A DNA stretch of 64,000 nucleotides, from NCBI GenBank assembly GCA_019311105.1, contig JAFDDA010000018.1, forward strand, positions 1 through 64,000. Direction: 5' to 3'. This stretch comes from Deltaproteobacteria bacterium. Its GTDB lineage: Bacteria; Myxococcota_A; UBA9160; JAFDDA01. A program made the position numbers and the translations under genes. Under the pieces are notes generated by a model. The model saw only the letters and a program-made list of their open reading frames with translations, was not told the origin of the DNA and searched no databases. Below, piece after piece: positions 9,304-17,486 of this stretch (its first letter is position 1; the number at the start of each line of letters is the position of its first letter).

Positions 9304-9987
9304 ATGGCCATCCTGGAAGCTCGAAACGTGACCAAGGTCTACGAGACCCGCGGTGTGGAGACGCCGGCTCTGCGCGGCGTCGACCTCGAAGTCGAAGCCG
9401 GTGAGTTCTCGGCCCTCGCGGGGCCGAGCGGCTCGGGGAAGACGACCCTGCTGAACCTGTTCGGCGCCCTCGACGAGCCGACCACGGGGAGTGTGATCTT
9501 GGAGGGGCAATGCCTGGGCGAGCTGTCGGCGATGGAGCTGGCGGATCTGCGCCTCCACAAGCTCGGTTTCGTGTTTCAGGCCTACAACCTGATCCCGGTC
9601 CTCACGGCCCGCGAGAACGTGGAGTTCGTGATGGAGCTCCAGGGTGTGAAGCCGCGCGAGCGTCAGGAGCGCGCCGAGAAGCTGCTCGCCGAAGTCGGCC
9701 TCGCCGACCTCGGCGCCAAGCGTCCGCTCGAGATGAGCGGAGGCCAACAGCAGCGCGTCGCCGTTGCCCGCGCCATCGCCAGTGGCCCGCGAATCGTCCT
9801 GGCCGATGAGCCCACGGCCAACCTCGACTCCAAGACCGCCGGGCAGTTGCTGGATCTGATGCACACCATGAACCGCGAGCGCGGCGTGACGTTCCTCTTC
9901 TCGACGCACGATCCGATGGTGATCGACAAGGCCTCGCGGGTGGTTCGGCTCGTGGATGGACGGATCTCTGCGGACGAGCGCCGTTGA
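9304..9987 (+). CDS. ABC transporter ATPase, LolD/MacB type
   Basis: A 227-residue nucleotide-binding subunit with all motifs: Walker A GPSGSGKTT, Q-loop in VFQAYNLIPVLTARENVEF, signature MSGGQQQRVAVARAI, Walker B IVLADEPTANLDS, and the H-loop in FSTHDP. It powers the two FtsX-type permeases directly upstream. Its stop overlaps the TTG start of the beta-barrel gene (TTGA). Confidence 0.95.
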   Translation: MAILEARNVTKVYETRGVETPALRGVDLEVEAGEFSALAGPSGSGKTTLLNLFGALDEPTTGSVILEGQCLGELSAMELADLRLHKLGFVFQAYNLIPVLTARENVEFVMELQGVKPRERQERAEKLLAEVGLADLGAKRPLEMSGGQQQRVAVARAIASGPRIVLADEPTANLDSKTAGQLLDLMHTMNRERGVTFLFSTHDPMVIDKASRVVRLVDGRISADERR

Positions 9988-11378
9988 GGCAGCTCCTCGG
10001 GGCCCTCGCGTTGCTCTGGCTGGTGGGCGCTGCGCCCGCCCAGGCGCGCGAACTCCTGCGCCGAGGCGACCTCTCCCTCGACGTCACCGGCTCCGTCCGC
10101 GAGATCGTCGTCTTCACCCAGGGGACGGAGCAGGGCCGCTTCGAAGAGCGACTGCTCGAGACACTGCCCTCTACCACCTGTGTGAGGGCGGCAAGCTTCG
10201 CCGACTGCCCCGCCTTCGACGCCCTCGGTCGCCGCGACGTCTGGCAGAGCCTCACCCGCGTGCGCACACGCTTCGATCTCCAGGCGACGCCCCAGGTCTC
10301 GGCGGTCGTCACCTGGGACCACGAGCTGCTCGCGGGCATCCTCGACACGTTCGAAGGCAGCCTCGGCCGAAGTCTGGCCACCGAGGCCTTCTTCGATCTC
10401 GGCGGCGACGTCGACCTGTTCGGCCTGCAGGAGGAGGGCCACCGCATGCGTTGGCGCCACGTCCTCTACCGCGGCTATGTGAAGGTCGAGACCGACCGCA
10501 TCGATCTCGTGGCAGGCCGTCAGCGCATCCCGTGGGGTGTGGGCCGCCTGTGGAACCCGATCGACCGCTTCAACGCGATCCCGCCGCTGGCCATCGAGGG
10601 CGACCAGTCGCCGGGCATCGATGCCCTCGATCTCAAGATTCGCGCGAGCGGCTTCAGCTACCTCGAGTTGGCCTGGGCGCCGGCGGATGGCCCGAACGAT
10701 CTCTACGCCGCCCGTTGGCACGGCGTCCTGCACGACATCGACTACTCGCTGGTGGCGGGGTTCTTCGAAGAGGCGTGGACCTTCGGCGGGGACCTGGCAG
10801 CGAACGTGGGCGGCGCCGCTGCGCGGCTCGAACTCGTCTACGCCGACCCCTCCCGCAAGTTCTGGCCCCTCGGGACGCCCGAGCCGCGGGAGGTGCCCGC
10901 GTACGTTCAGGTCGTGGCCTCCATCGACTACAACCTCGATGTCGGTACGGGCCTCTACGTGCTGCTCGAACACTTCTACAACGGCAACGCCACGGGCTTC
11001 GGGAGCGGGAACGCGGGGGGGCTCGAGCCCTTCTTCGAGAGCACGAGCCAGGCGCCGCCCGGCACGCCGGCCTTCCTGGCGGGCCCATTCCCCACCGCAG
11101 GTTCGACCGACCGCTTCGCCGGGAATCGGGTCGTCACGGCGGCCAAGCATCAGACTGGGTTCCAAGGGAGCTACGACGTGAATGCCGTCGTCAGCGCGAG
11201 CCTGCTCGTCCTCTACGACTGGAACGGGACGAGCGCGGCCTTCTTCCCCAGCGTCACGGCGACACCCCTCGACTCGCTCGAGGTCACCCTCGGCGCCCAG
11301 CTCTTCGCCGGCTCCAAGCGTTCGCAGTACGGAGCGGCAGAGCGGCTATTCTTCCTCGTCGCCGAATGGTTCTTCTGA
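9984..11378 (+). CDS. Outer-membrane beta-barrel protein of the export operon
   Basis: A 464-residue predicted outer-membrane protein. It has a signal peptide (MRQLLGALALLWLVGAAPAQA), long alternating beta-strand segments and a C-terminal aromatic residue (LFFLVAEWFF), typical of a barrel recognised by BamA. GRQRIPWGVGRLWNPIDRFN resembles strand signatures of DUF1302-like barrels. It starts at TTG 9984, overlapping the ATPase stop, so it is translationally coupled. The position suggests it receives or exports the cargo at the outer membrane; that role is inference. Confidence 0.78.
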   Translation: MRQLLGALALLWLVGAAPAQARELLRRGDLSLDVTGSVREIVVFTQGTEQGRFEERLLETLPSTTCVRAASFADCPAFDALGRRDVWQSLTRVRTRFDLQATPQVSAVVTWDHELLAGILDTFEGSLGRSLATEAFFDLGGDVDLFGLQEEGHRMRWRHVLYRGYVKVETDRIDLVAGRQRIPWGVGRLWNPIDRFNAIPPLAIEGDQSPGIDALDLKIRASGFSYLELAWAPADGPNDLYAARWHGVLHDIDYSLVAGFFEEAWTFGGDLAANVGGAAARLELVYADPSRKFWPLGTPEPREVPAYVQVVASIDYNLDVGTGLYVLLEHFYNGNATGFGSGNAGGLEPFFESTSQAPPGTPAFLAGPFPTAGSTDRFAGNRVVTAAKHQTGFQGSYDVNAVVSASLLVLYDWNGTSAAFFPSVTATPLDSLEVTLGAQLFAGSKRSQYGAAERLFFLVAEWFF

Positions 11379-11457
11379 GTCGCCGTCGCCGAAGGCGAAA
11401 TCGAAGATTGCCCCGCCCATCCAAGTCCTTCTGCCGACCCGCTTCCAAGGAGCCCCC

Positions 11458-12159
11458 ATGTTCCGCCCCCTCGACATCGCGACTTCCCTGGTCACCACCG
11501 TGTTGCGCGTCGGCGCCGGCTACGCCGTCGGAACGCCCGGCCGCCGGCCGGCGAAGCCTCTCGAACTCTACGAGTTCGAGGCCTGCCCCTTCTGCCGCAA
11601 GGTCCGCGAGGCGCTTTCGATCCTCGACCTCGATGCGGTCGTCCACCCGTGCCCGAAGGGCGGGCCCAACTATCGCGAATGGGTGAAGCGCGAGGGCGGC
11701 AAGGCACAGTTCCCCTACCTCGTCGATCCGAACACGGGCAAGGCGCTCTACGAGAGCGACGAGATCGTCCGCTACCTGTTTGCCGAGTACGGCGATGGCC
11801 GCGTGCCGGCCCTGCTCTCCGGCGGCCCGCTCACGGACCTCACGGGTTCGATCGCGTCGGCCTTCCGGCTGGGCGCCGGGATGCGCTACCAGCCTGCCCG
11901 AGCACCGGGAGTGCCGCTCGAGCTGTGGAGCTTCGAAGCCTCGCCCTTCTGCCGGATCGCGCGCGAGGCACTATGCAGCCTCGAACTGCCTTACGTGCTC
12001 CACAACGTGGCGAAGGGGAGTCCGGCGCGGGCCGTGCTCATCGAGCGGACGGGGAAGATGATGGTCCCGTATCTCGTCGACCCGAACACCGGCGCCGAGA
12101 TGTTCGAGTCCGCGGACATCGTGGCCTATCTCGAGAAGACCTACTCCACAGATTCCTAG
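11458..12159 (+). CDS. Tandem glutaredoxin/GST N-terminal domain protein
   Basis: A 233-residue protein with two thioredoxin-fold (GST_N-like) repeats. The first, about residues 37-115, carries FEACPFCRKVREAL and AQFPYLVDPNTGKALYESDEIVRYL. The second, about residues 150-230, carries FEASPFCRIAREAL and MMVPYLVDPNTGAEMFESADIVAYL. The first repeat keeps CPFC; the second has SPFC, so only one has a dithiol site. A hydrophobic N-terminal segment (residues 3-22) may be a membrane anchor. AAGGAG lies just before ATG 11458. The 3' end overlaps the convergent mgtE end by four bases. Likely role: thiol redox or glutathione chemistry. Confidence 0.85.
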   Translation: MFRPLDIATSLVTTVLRVGAGYAVGTPGRRPAKPLELYEFEACPFCRKVREALSILDLDAVVHPCPKGGPNYREWVKREGGKAQFPYLVDPNTGKALYESDEIVRYLFAEYGDGRVPALLSGGPLTDLTGSIASAFRLGAGMRYQPARAPGVPLELWSFEASPFCRIAREALCSLELPYVLHNVAKGSPARAVLIERTGKMMVPYLVDPNTGAEMFESADIVAYLEKTYSTDS

Positions 12160-13508
12160 GAGAGGCGCTCGATCAGCAGCGTCCCCATCCCCAGGAAGGT
12201 GATGAAGCCGACGACGTCGGTCACGGTCGTCACGATCACGCCCGAACCGAGGGCCGGATCCTGGTGCAGGGCCTTCAGCAAGAGCGGGACCGCGGCGCCG
12301 AGCATGCCGGCCACCCCGATCGTCACCACCATCGAGACGAACAGCACGCCGCCGAGCAGCGCGCTGCCCTGCCAGAGCGTCGCCATGGCGGCCGCCACGG
12401 CCCCGGCCACGGCGCCGATCGCCAAGGCGACGGCGAGCTCCTTCGCAACCAGTCGAAGGCCGCTCGAGAACTCGATCTCGCCCAGGGCGATGCCGCGCGT
12501 GATGACGGTCAGCGACTGGATGCCGCTGTTGCCGCCCATCCCGGCGACGACGGGCATGAAGAAGGCGAGGGCGACGAGCTGCTCGAGGGTGTGTTCGAAC
12601 AATCCGATCACCCACGCAGCCACGAACAGGGCGCCGAGGTTCAGCAACATCCACGGCAGCCGTCGACGGAAGGATTGCAGCGGCGTCGTGAAGACGCGGT
12701 CCGCCTCGTGGAGGCCCGCCAGGTTGTAGATGTCCTCGGTGGCCTCTTCGGTGATGACCTCGATGACGTCGTCCACCGTGATCACACCCAGGAGCCGGTC
12801 CTCCTCGTCGACCACCGGGATCGCGAGCAGGTTGTATCGGGCCACGGCCTGGGCGGCCTGCTCCTGGTCGTCGTCCGCGCGGCAGCGCACCGGGTCGTGG
12901 ATCATCAGCTCGGACAGAGCGCGTTCGGGCGGCGCCGAGACGAGGCGGCGGATCGGCACCACGCCGGCAAGCCTACCCTTTTCGTCCACGACGTAGAGGT
13001 AGAGGATGGCCTCGGTGTCGTCGCCCACGGCGCGGATGCGGTCGATTGCCTGCTGCGCGGTCATCTGCAGCCCGAGCCCCACGAAGCGCGTCGTCATGGC
13101 GCGGCCGGCGCTGTCCGCGGGGTAACGCTCCGCCTTGCGCAGCTCCGCCGCCTTCTCTTCGGGCAAGCGTGAGGTCACGGGCTGCCGCCGCTCTTCGGGC
13201 AGCCACTCCACCATCTCGAGCATGTCGTCGATCTCGAGGCGGGTGAGGATGTCGGCCAGCCTCTGGTCGCCGAGCGCGTCGAAGATCTGCGGGAAGATCT
13301 CGGGCGGAAGCTCGCGCAGCGTTGCCGCGGCGCGGTGCTGCCGGAAGAGGATATCCACGACCGTGCGGACCTCGTCGGCGTGGAGGTCGCCGAGCATCGG
13401 GGCGAGGTCGGCGGGGTGCGAACGCGCCAGCAGCCGTTCCGCACGCGTCACCAGGCCGTTTGCGAGCAGCCGGCGTAGGACGCGTGTTGTCAGCTGGGGG
13501 TCTGCCAT
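12156..13508 (-). CDS. mgtE: Magnesium transporter MgtE
   Basis: A 450-residue Mg2+ channel. In order: an N-terminal MgtE_N superhelical domain (about 1-130), two CBS domains (about 130-255, ending LLGVITVDDVIEVITEEATEDIYNLAG), and five C-terminal helices with the selectivity-region motifs PVVAGMGGNSGIQSLTV and TTVTDVVGFITFLGMG. CBS domains close the channel when Mg2+ is high. The gene stands alone on this strand and converges on the glutaredoxin-like gene. Confidence 0.96.
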   Translation of the reverse strand: MADPQLTTRVLRRLLANGLVTRAERLLARSHPADLAPMLGDLHADEVRTVVDILFRQHRAAATLRELPPEIFPQIFDALGDQRLADILTRLEIDDMLEMVEWLPEERRQPVTSRLPEEKAAELRKAERYPADSAGRAMTTRFVGLGLQMTAQQAIDRIRAVGDDTEAILYLYVVDEKGRLAGVVPIRRLVSAPPERALSELMIHDPVRCRADDDQEQAAQAVARYNLLAIPVVDEEDRLLGVITVDDVIEVITEEATEDIYNLAGLHEADRVFTTPLQSFRRRLPWMLLNLGALFVAAWVIGLFEHTLEQLVALAFFMPVVAGMGGNSGIQSLTVITRGIALGEIEFSSGLRLVAKELAVALAIGAVAGAVAAAMATLWQGSALLGGVLFVSMVVTIGVAGMLGAAVPLLLKALHQDPALGSGVIVTTVTDVVGFITFLGMGTLLIERLS

Positions 13509-14055
13509 GGTCGGGGCCCCGTGTTGCGCCCGAGGGGCGCCGGGGCCTCCTGCTAGAGGAGGCGGCTCAGGCGGCCCGCCGGGAGCGGATGGTCGTTTCC
13601 TGGCGCTCTGGCCAGTTCGCGCGGATGGAGGTTCGTTGACTCATCGAATCGGGCCCCACCATAACGAAGGCCAACGCGCCGGGCATCGAGCGCGATGGCT
13701 CTGGGCGAGCCCGCGGCGCTGGGGCCCCGCGCCACCGAGCCGGGGGCGGACTGAGGGTTCCATCGGTCTCCCGCGTGTGGAATTCCCCCGCTCGCTGAGC
13801 AACCGCCGCACGCGCCGCGGCCGAATGAATTCGGTTTTCGACGCTAGGACGGTGCCTTGCGAGGACAGTTTCCTCGTGTATTCCCCAACATACAGGCGTA
13901 CAATCGGACCGGTGTCGGCCCGGTGGCGGGGGGACAAGCGTCTCTCATCCGCCGTTTCCGACGATGCTGCAGGCTCTGGGAGCGGGTTTCCCGTAGCGCG
14001 GGGCATGTGGTTGCTGGCAGTGGCTCTTGCGGCTGTTGTCTTTGGGGAGGGCGGG
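13509..14055. other. Intergenic region between divergent mgtE and khpA
   Basis: No gene was recognised in these 547 bases; the long ORF covering them is an open-frame artefact. Visible elements are a TACAAT box (13899-13904) that could be the khpA -10 element with a poor -35, and an inverted repeat CGAGGA-N5-TCCTCG (13860-13876) just upstream of it. A small hairpin CCGAA-TGAA-TTCGG followed by TTTT lies at 13821-13838. No Mg2+-sensing riboswitch before mgtE could be identified by eye. Confidence 0.5.
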
Positions 14056-14289
14056 ATGAAGGATCTGCTCGAGGCGATCGTGCATTCGCTGGTCGACAAG
14101 CCGGACGAGGTTCAGATCAAAGAGGTCCATGGTGACCACGCGCACGTGTTGGAGTTGACCGTCGCGAAGGACGACCTAGGCAAGGTCATCGGCAAGGGTG
14201 GGGCGCATGCCTCGGCAATCCGGACGCTGATGGCGGCCGCCAGCGGCAAGGAAAAGAAGCGCTACATCCTGGAGATCATCGAGCACTAG
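14056..14289 (+). CDS. khpA: KH-domain RNA-binding protein KhpA
   Basis: A 77-residue single-KH protein starting MKDLLEAIVHSLVDKPDEV, with the RNA-binding loop VIGKGGAHASAIRTLM. The length equals the usual KhpA length. GGGGAGGG is placed just before ATG 14056; the ORF track wrongly extends it upstream by hundreds of codons. KhpA proteins bind structured RNA and often pair with KhpB/EloR in cell-size control. It normally sits in the rpsP-rimM-trmD operon, but here it is alone. Confidence 0.93.
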   Translation: MKDLLEAIVHSLVDKPDEVQIKEVHGDHAHVLELTVAKDDLGKVIGKGGAHASAIRTLMAAASGKEKKRYILEIIEH

Positions 14290-14375
14290 GCTCGATCGGC
14301 TCCAAGCAGCGCCCGCCTCCCGAACGGAGGGTCTGATAGACTCCGCCGCCGAGCTTTCCCCAGCCCGGAGGCGCC

Positions 14376-16214
14376 GTGTCCGACCCCCAGCCCACACCCC
14401 TTGTCATCCCCAAGTTCGATGCGCCGCTGACCCTCGGTGCCCAGATCGAGGCGCGCGCGCTCCACCCCGACGTCGGCTCGCGGCCCTACCTGCGCCACGA
14501 CGATCGCCTCTGGACCTACCGCCAATACCGCGACGAGTCGGTCCGCCTCGCTCACTTCCTGCTCGAACGGCTCGGCACGGTCGATGACGCCCACCCGGGC
14601 CACGTCGCGATGATCATGGAGAACCACATGGAGCTGCTCGCCCTGTACGGGGCCTGCGGCTACGCCGGGCTGACGCTCTTCGGCGTCAACACCGGACTGC
14701 GCGGCGAGACCCTGGCTGGCGTCCTGAACCAGTCGCGTGCCCGTCTCCTGGTGGTGGACGAGCGCTTGCTGCCCCAGGTCGAGGCGATCCGCGCCCAGCT
14801 CGAGCACATCCCGGAGGCGAACATCCTGGTGGTTCCGACCGCGGGCGGCACCTTCGATGTGGAGGCCCTCCCGGTGGCCGTGGATGCGGTGGTCCAGAGT
14901 GAGGGCGCCGCCCTCGACCCGCCTCAGGTCGACGTCGGACCCGATACGAACCTGATGGTGATCTACACCTCGGGCACCACCGGGCTCCCGAAAGGCATCA
15001 ACAACAACCACTTCAAGCTCCTGGCCATCGGGATGGCGGTGTCGGGCAACCTGCAGCTCGATCCGAGTGCGGTGGGCTACGCCTGCATGCCGCTCTTCCA
15101 CTCCAACGCGCTCTTCCTGGGCGTGCAGCCCACCTTCCAGGTGGGCGGCTCCATCGCGATCCGCGAGCGCTTCAGTGCCAGCCGCTTCGTGCCCGACGTG
15201 CTGGCCCAGGGCGTGACGTACTGGAACTACGTGGGCGAGCCCGTCCACTACGTGCTCTCCGCCATCGAGAAGGAATACGGTGGCGATGTGGCTCGCATCC
15301 GGGCGGAGGTCGCCCAGCACCCGGACAACCACCTTGCCTACGCCATCGGCAACGGCGCCTCGCCGCCCGACCTCGACCGCTTCATCGATTGGCTCGGGCT
15401 CGAGGACATGTTCGAGCTCTACGGCTCGACCGAGGCCGCGATCAGCACGTTCCGCAAGCTCGGCGACCCGCGCGGGAGCGTCGGCGAGGTGACGGACGAG
15501 GCCGTCCAGATCGTGAACGAGAAGGGCCAGCCGTGCCCGCCGGCCGAGCTGGACGAGGACGGCAAGATCCTCAACTACGCCGAGGCGGTGGGCGAGATCT
15601 GCCGCGTGGCGCCCGATACCTCGCTCTTCCAGGGCTACTTCGACAACGCGGACGCGAACGATTCGAAGTATCGCGACGGTGTCTACCACTCGGGCGATCT
15701 CGGTCACATCCTTGTGCGCGACGGCAAGCGCCACCTCTTCTTCGACGGGCGCACCGACGACTGGATCCGCAAGGACGGCGAGAACTTCTCTGCCGCCCAG
15801 GTCGGCCGCTTGCTTCAGGAAGACCCGAACGTCGACCTTGCGGCGGCGTACGGGGCACCGTGCGTCGTCTCCGACGAGCTCGTGATGGCAGCCCTGAAGC
15901 TCGTGCCCGGGGCCGAGTTCGACCCCCAGGCCTTCTTCGACTTCTGCGAGGGGCGGGTCCGCGACGGCGGAATGGACCGCAAGTGGATCCCCGACTACGT
16001 CCGGGTGGTGCTCGATTTCGAGTTCACCGGCACCCAGAAGATCCTGGTCCGCAACCTCAAGAAGGATCACTTCAACCGTCACCGGCTTCCCGATGAGCCG
16101 ATCTTCCGGCGGACCCGCGGGGACACCACCTTCCGCCCCTTCAGCAAGGATGACTACGAAGCCCTGCGCGCCGACTTCGTGGCGGCCGAGCGGGATGGCC
16201 AGCTCGATCGCTAG
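14376..16214 (+). CDS. AMP-dependent acyl-CoA synthetase (FATP/very-long-chain type)
   Basis: A 612-residue adenylate-forming enzyme that activates a carboxylic acid, probably a fatty acid, to its CoA thioester. Motifs: the P-loop-like LMVIYTSGTTGLPKGI, the acyl-pocket region PLFHSNALFLGVQPTF, ELYGSTEAAIS, and the C-terminal hinge and lysine region FFDGRTDDWIRKDGENFSAAQVGRLL. The C-terminal text FTGTQKILVRNLKKDHF resembles the fatty acid transport protein/ACSVL subfamily. GTG 14376 gives the expected N-terminus. The substrate is not predictable here. Confidence 0.88.
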   Translation: MSDPQPTPLVIPKFDAPLTLGAQIEARALHPDVGSRPYLRHDDRLWTYRQYRDESVRLAHFLLERLGTVDDAHPGHVAMIMENHMELLALYGACGYAGLTLFGVNTGLRGETLAGVLNQSRARLLVVDERLLPQVEAIRAQLEHIPEANILVVPTAGGTFDVEALPVAVDAVVQSEGAALDPPQVDVGPDTNLMVIYTSGTTGLPKGINNNHFKLLAIGMAVSGNLQLDPSAVGYACMPLFHSNALFLGVQPTFQVGGSIAIRERFSASRFVPDVLAQGVTYWNYVGEPVHYVLSAIEKEYGGDVARIRAEVAQHPDNHLAYAIGNGASPPDLDRFIDWLGLEDMFELYGSTEAAISTFRKLGDPRGSVGEVTDEAVQIVNEKGQPCPPAELDEDGKILNYAEAVGEICRVAPDTSLFQGYFDNADANDSKYRDGVYHSGDLGHILVRDGKRHLFFDGRTDDWIRKDGENFSAAQVGRLLQEDPNVDLAAAYGAPCVVSDELVMAALKLVPGAEFDPQAFFDFCEGRVRDGGMDRKWIPDYVRVVLDFEFTGTQKILVRNLKKDHFNRHRLPDEPIFRRTRGDTTFRPFSKDDYEALRADFVAAERDGQLDR

Positions 16215-16336
16215 CACCGGCAGGCAGGCAGGTAGGGAAGCGCGCCCGGAGTTGACGGCCGGGCGGGGAGGGGGTATCAAGCTCCTTCCCTTGAATTTCG
16301 GGCCTCCGGTTGGCCCCCAGCGAACGAGGCCCCACC

Positions 16337-16429
16337 GTGGGAAGCGTCATCAAGAAGCGCCGCAAGAAGATGCGGAAGCACAAGAAGCGGAAGCTTCTGC
16401 GGCGCGCGCGGCACAAGAAGAAGCGCTAG
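16337..16429 (+). CDS. AURKAIP1/COX24-domain small ribosomal protein (bS22-like)
   Basis: A 30-codon gene too short for the ORF track. GTG 16337 begins MGSVIKKRRKKMRKHKKRKL and ends RARHKKKR. This closely matches the mycobacterial small-subunit protein bS22 and bacterial AURKAIP1/COX24-domain proteins (the mitochondrial mS38 family), which share GSVIKKRRKxM and RKLLRRxR. GAGG lies eight bases upstream of the start. These proteins insert a basic helix into 16S rRNA near the decoding centre. It probably acts as a ribosomal component; assignment rests on near-complete motif match over a very short length. Confidence 0.88.
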   Translation: MGSVIKKRRKKMRKHKKRKLLRRARHKKKR

Positions 16430-16974
16430 CTCCCCGTGAGCAGGCGCTGCCGGCCGATCCACTCTGCCGCGCCGCCCTTTGGCCCCAAGACATCGAAAAG
16501 TTTCAGGTTCCACGCCGGCTTCCGGCGTTCGGGCCCGTTTGCCCGCCGTCGGATCGCGCGCGCTTCGTCGCCTCCGTTCGGGCATGCGCCCTCCTGCCAA
16601 GCTCGAAAGTGAGACGGTGTTCCCATCGGTCACGCGTCTGCGCGTGCTTCGATCACCGAAGATCCCAGCGGTCTCGCTGAACGAGAAATCGTCTCGACGC
16701 CCGCAGGTATGCTCTGCATCACATTGATTTTTTTGCGCTTCTTACTTGACGGGCCAAAAATCTGGTTGTTAGTCTCGCGCGCAACAGTGGCCGTAGTCCC
16801 GCGTCGTGAGGATGGAAACGGGCAAAATGCCGTCAAGTTCAGCGAAACGAGTTCCGATGGTTGGCGGAAGTGCCGAGTTCGCGCGAGTGAACGAGGTGCA
16901 TTCCGTTGGTTCGTCGGAGCCGGTCCTGGTTGGACGGGACACTGCGATCCACACAACATGGGGGAAACCCAAGC
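16430..16974. other. AT-richer leader region before the lysine-rich gene, possible promoter
   Basis: No credible gene in these 545 bases. The stretch 16720-16775 is clearly more AT-rich than its surroundings. It contains TTGACG (16746-16751), a good -35 box; 17 bases downstream is TTAGTC (16769-16774), a poor -10. A promoter for the lysine-rich repeat gene is likely somewhere here, giving a leader of up to about 200 nt. No recognisable RNA family was seen. Confidence 0.35.
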
Positions 16975-17288
16975 ATGGCCGCTCGTAAGCGGAAGGCCGC
17001 CAAGAAGGCGACCAAGAAGGCCACGCGACGTCGCAAGACGAAGCGCAAGGCCAAGAAAAAGGCCACGAAGCGCAAGACCAAGAAAAAGGCCACGAAGCGT
17101 AAGACGAAGCGCAAGGCCAAGAAAAAGGCCACGAAGCGCAAGACCAAGCGCAAGGCCAAGAAAAAGGCCACGAAGCGCAAGACCAAGCGCAAGGCCAAGA
17201 AAAAGGCCACGAAGCGCAAGACCAAGCGCAGCGCAAGGCCAAGAGGAAGACTGCGAAGAAGGCAACGCGGCGCCGCCGCAAGGCCTGA
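16975..17288 (+). pseudogene. Lysine-rich histone H1-like repeat protein, frameshifted near its 3' end
   Basis: ATG 16975 starts MAARKRKAAKKATKKATRRR, followed by repeats of K, A, T and R such as KRKAKKKATKRKT. Such proteins resemble bacterial H1-like (AlgP/Hc1-type) DNA- or RNA-binding tails. At 17230-17234 the pentamer AGCGC is duplicated. In the original frame the ending would be AKRKTAKKATRRRRKA with a stop at 17286-17288, just before a terminator. With the extra five bases the frame reads on through the terminator to 17490 with non-repetitive text. The gene is therefore probably broken or mis-assembled in the repeat. Predicted role: nucleoid compaction. Confidence 0.72.
17041..17223 (+). 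repeat. 39-bp coding repeats in lysine-rich gene
   Basis: Four 39-bp units (17041-17079, 17107-17145, 17146-17184, 17185-17223) and one 27-bp deletion variant (17080-17106) encode KRKAKKKATKRKT. The last three full units are identical at DNA level, which indicates recent expansion or homogenisation. Unit lengths are multiples of three, unlike the 5-bp duplication that follows. Confidence 0.93.
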
Positions 17289-17343
17289 TCGCCCGTCTTC
17301 GGGCCTCAAGCATGGCTCTCCATACCAGGAGGGCAGCTGCGGA

Positions 17344-17372
17344 CCCCGGCCGACGCAAGTCGGCCGGGGTTT
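17344..17372 (+). terminator. Rho-independent terminator after lysine-rich gene
   Basis: A perfect 11-bp stem CCCCGGCCGAC / GTCGGCCGGGG closes a GCAA tetraloop and is followed by TTT. It lies 55 bases after the expected stop at 17288. Being symmetric, it may also serve the convergent kinase-like gene ending at 17487. Its position inside the frameshifted extension supports 17288 as the original gene end. Confidence 0.85.
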
Positions 17373-17486
17373 CGTCCGTCTGGGGCTCGGTCCGCATTGG
17401 GCCCTTGGCGCAGGGGCCCGATGGGCGCACGGCGCCACCCCGGAGAGCCGGGTGGCCAAGCAGAATCGATTCGAAAGGGCGGGGTG

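Noticed and set aside
13821-13838. Small hairpin with TTTT as a terminator
   Set aside because: The stem is only five pairs and no gene on the plus strand ends just upstream.
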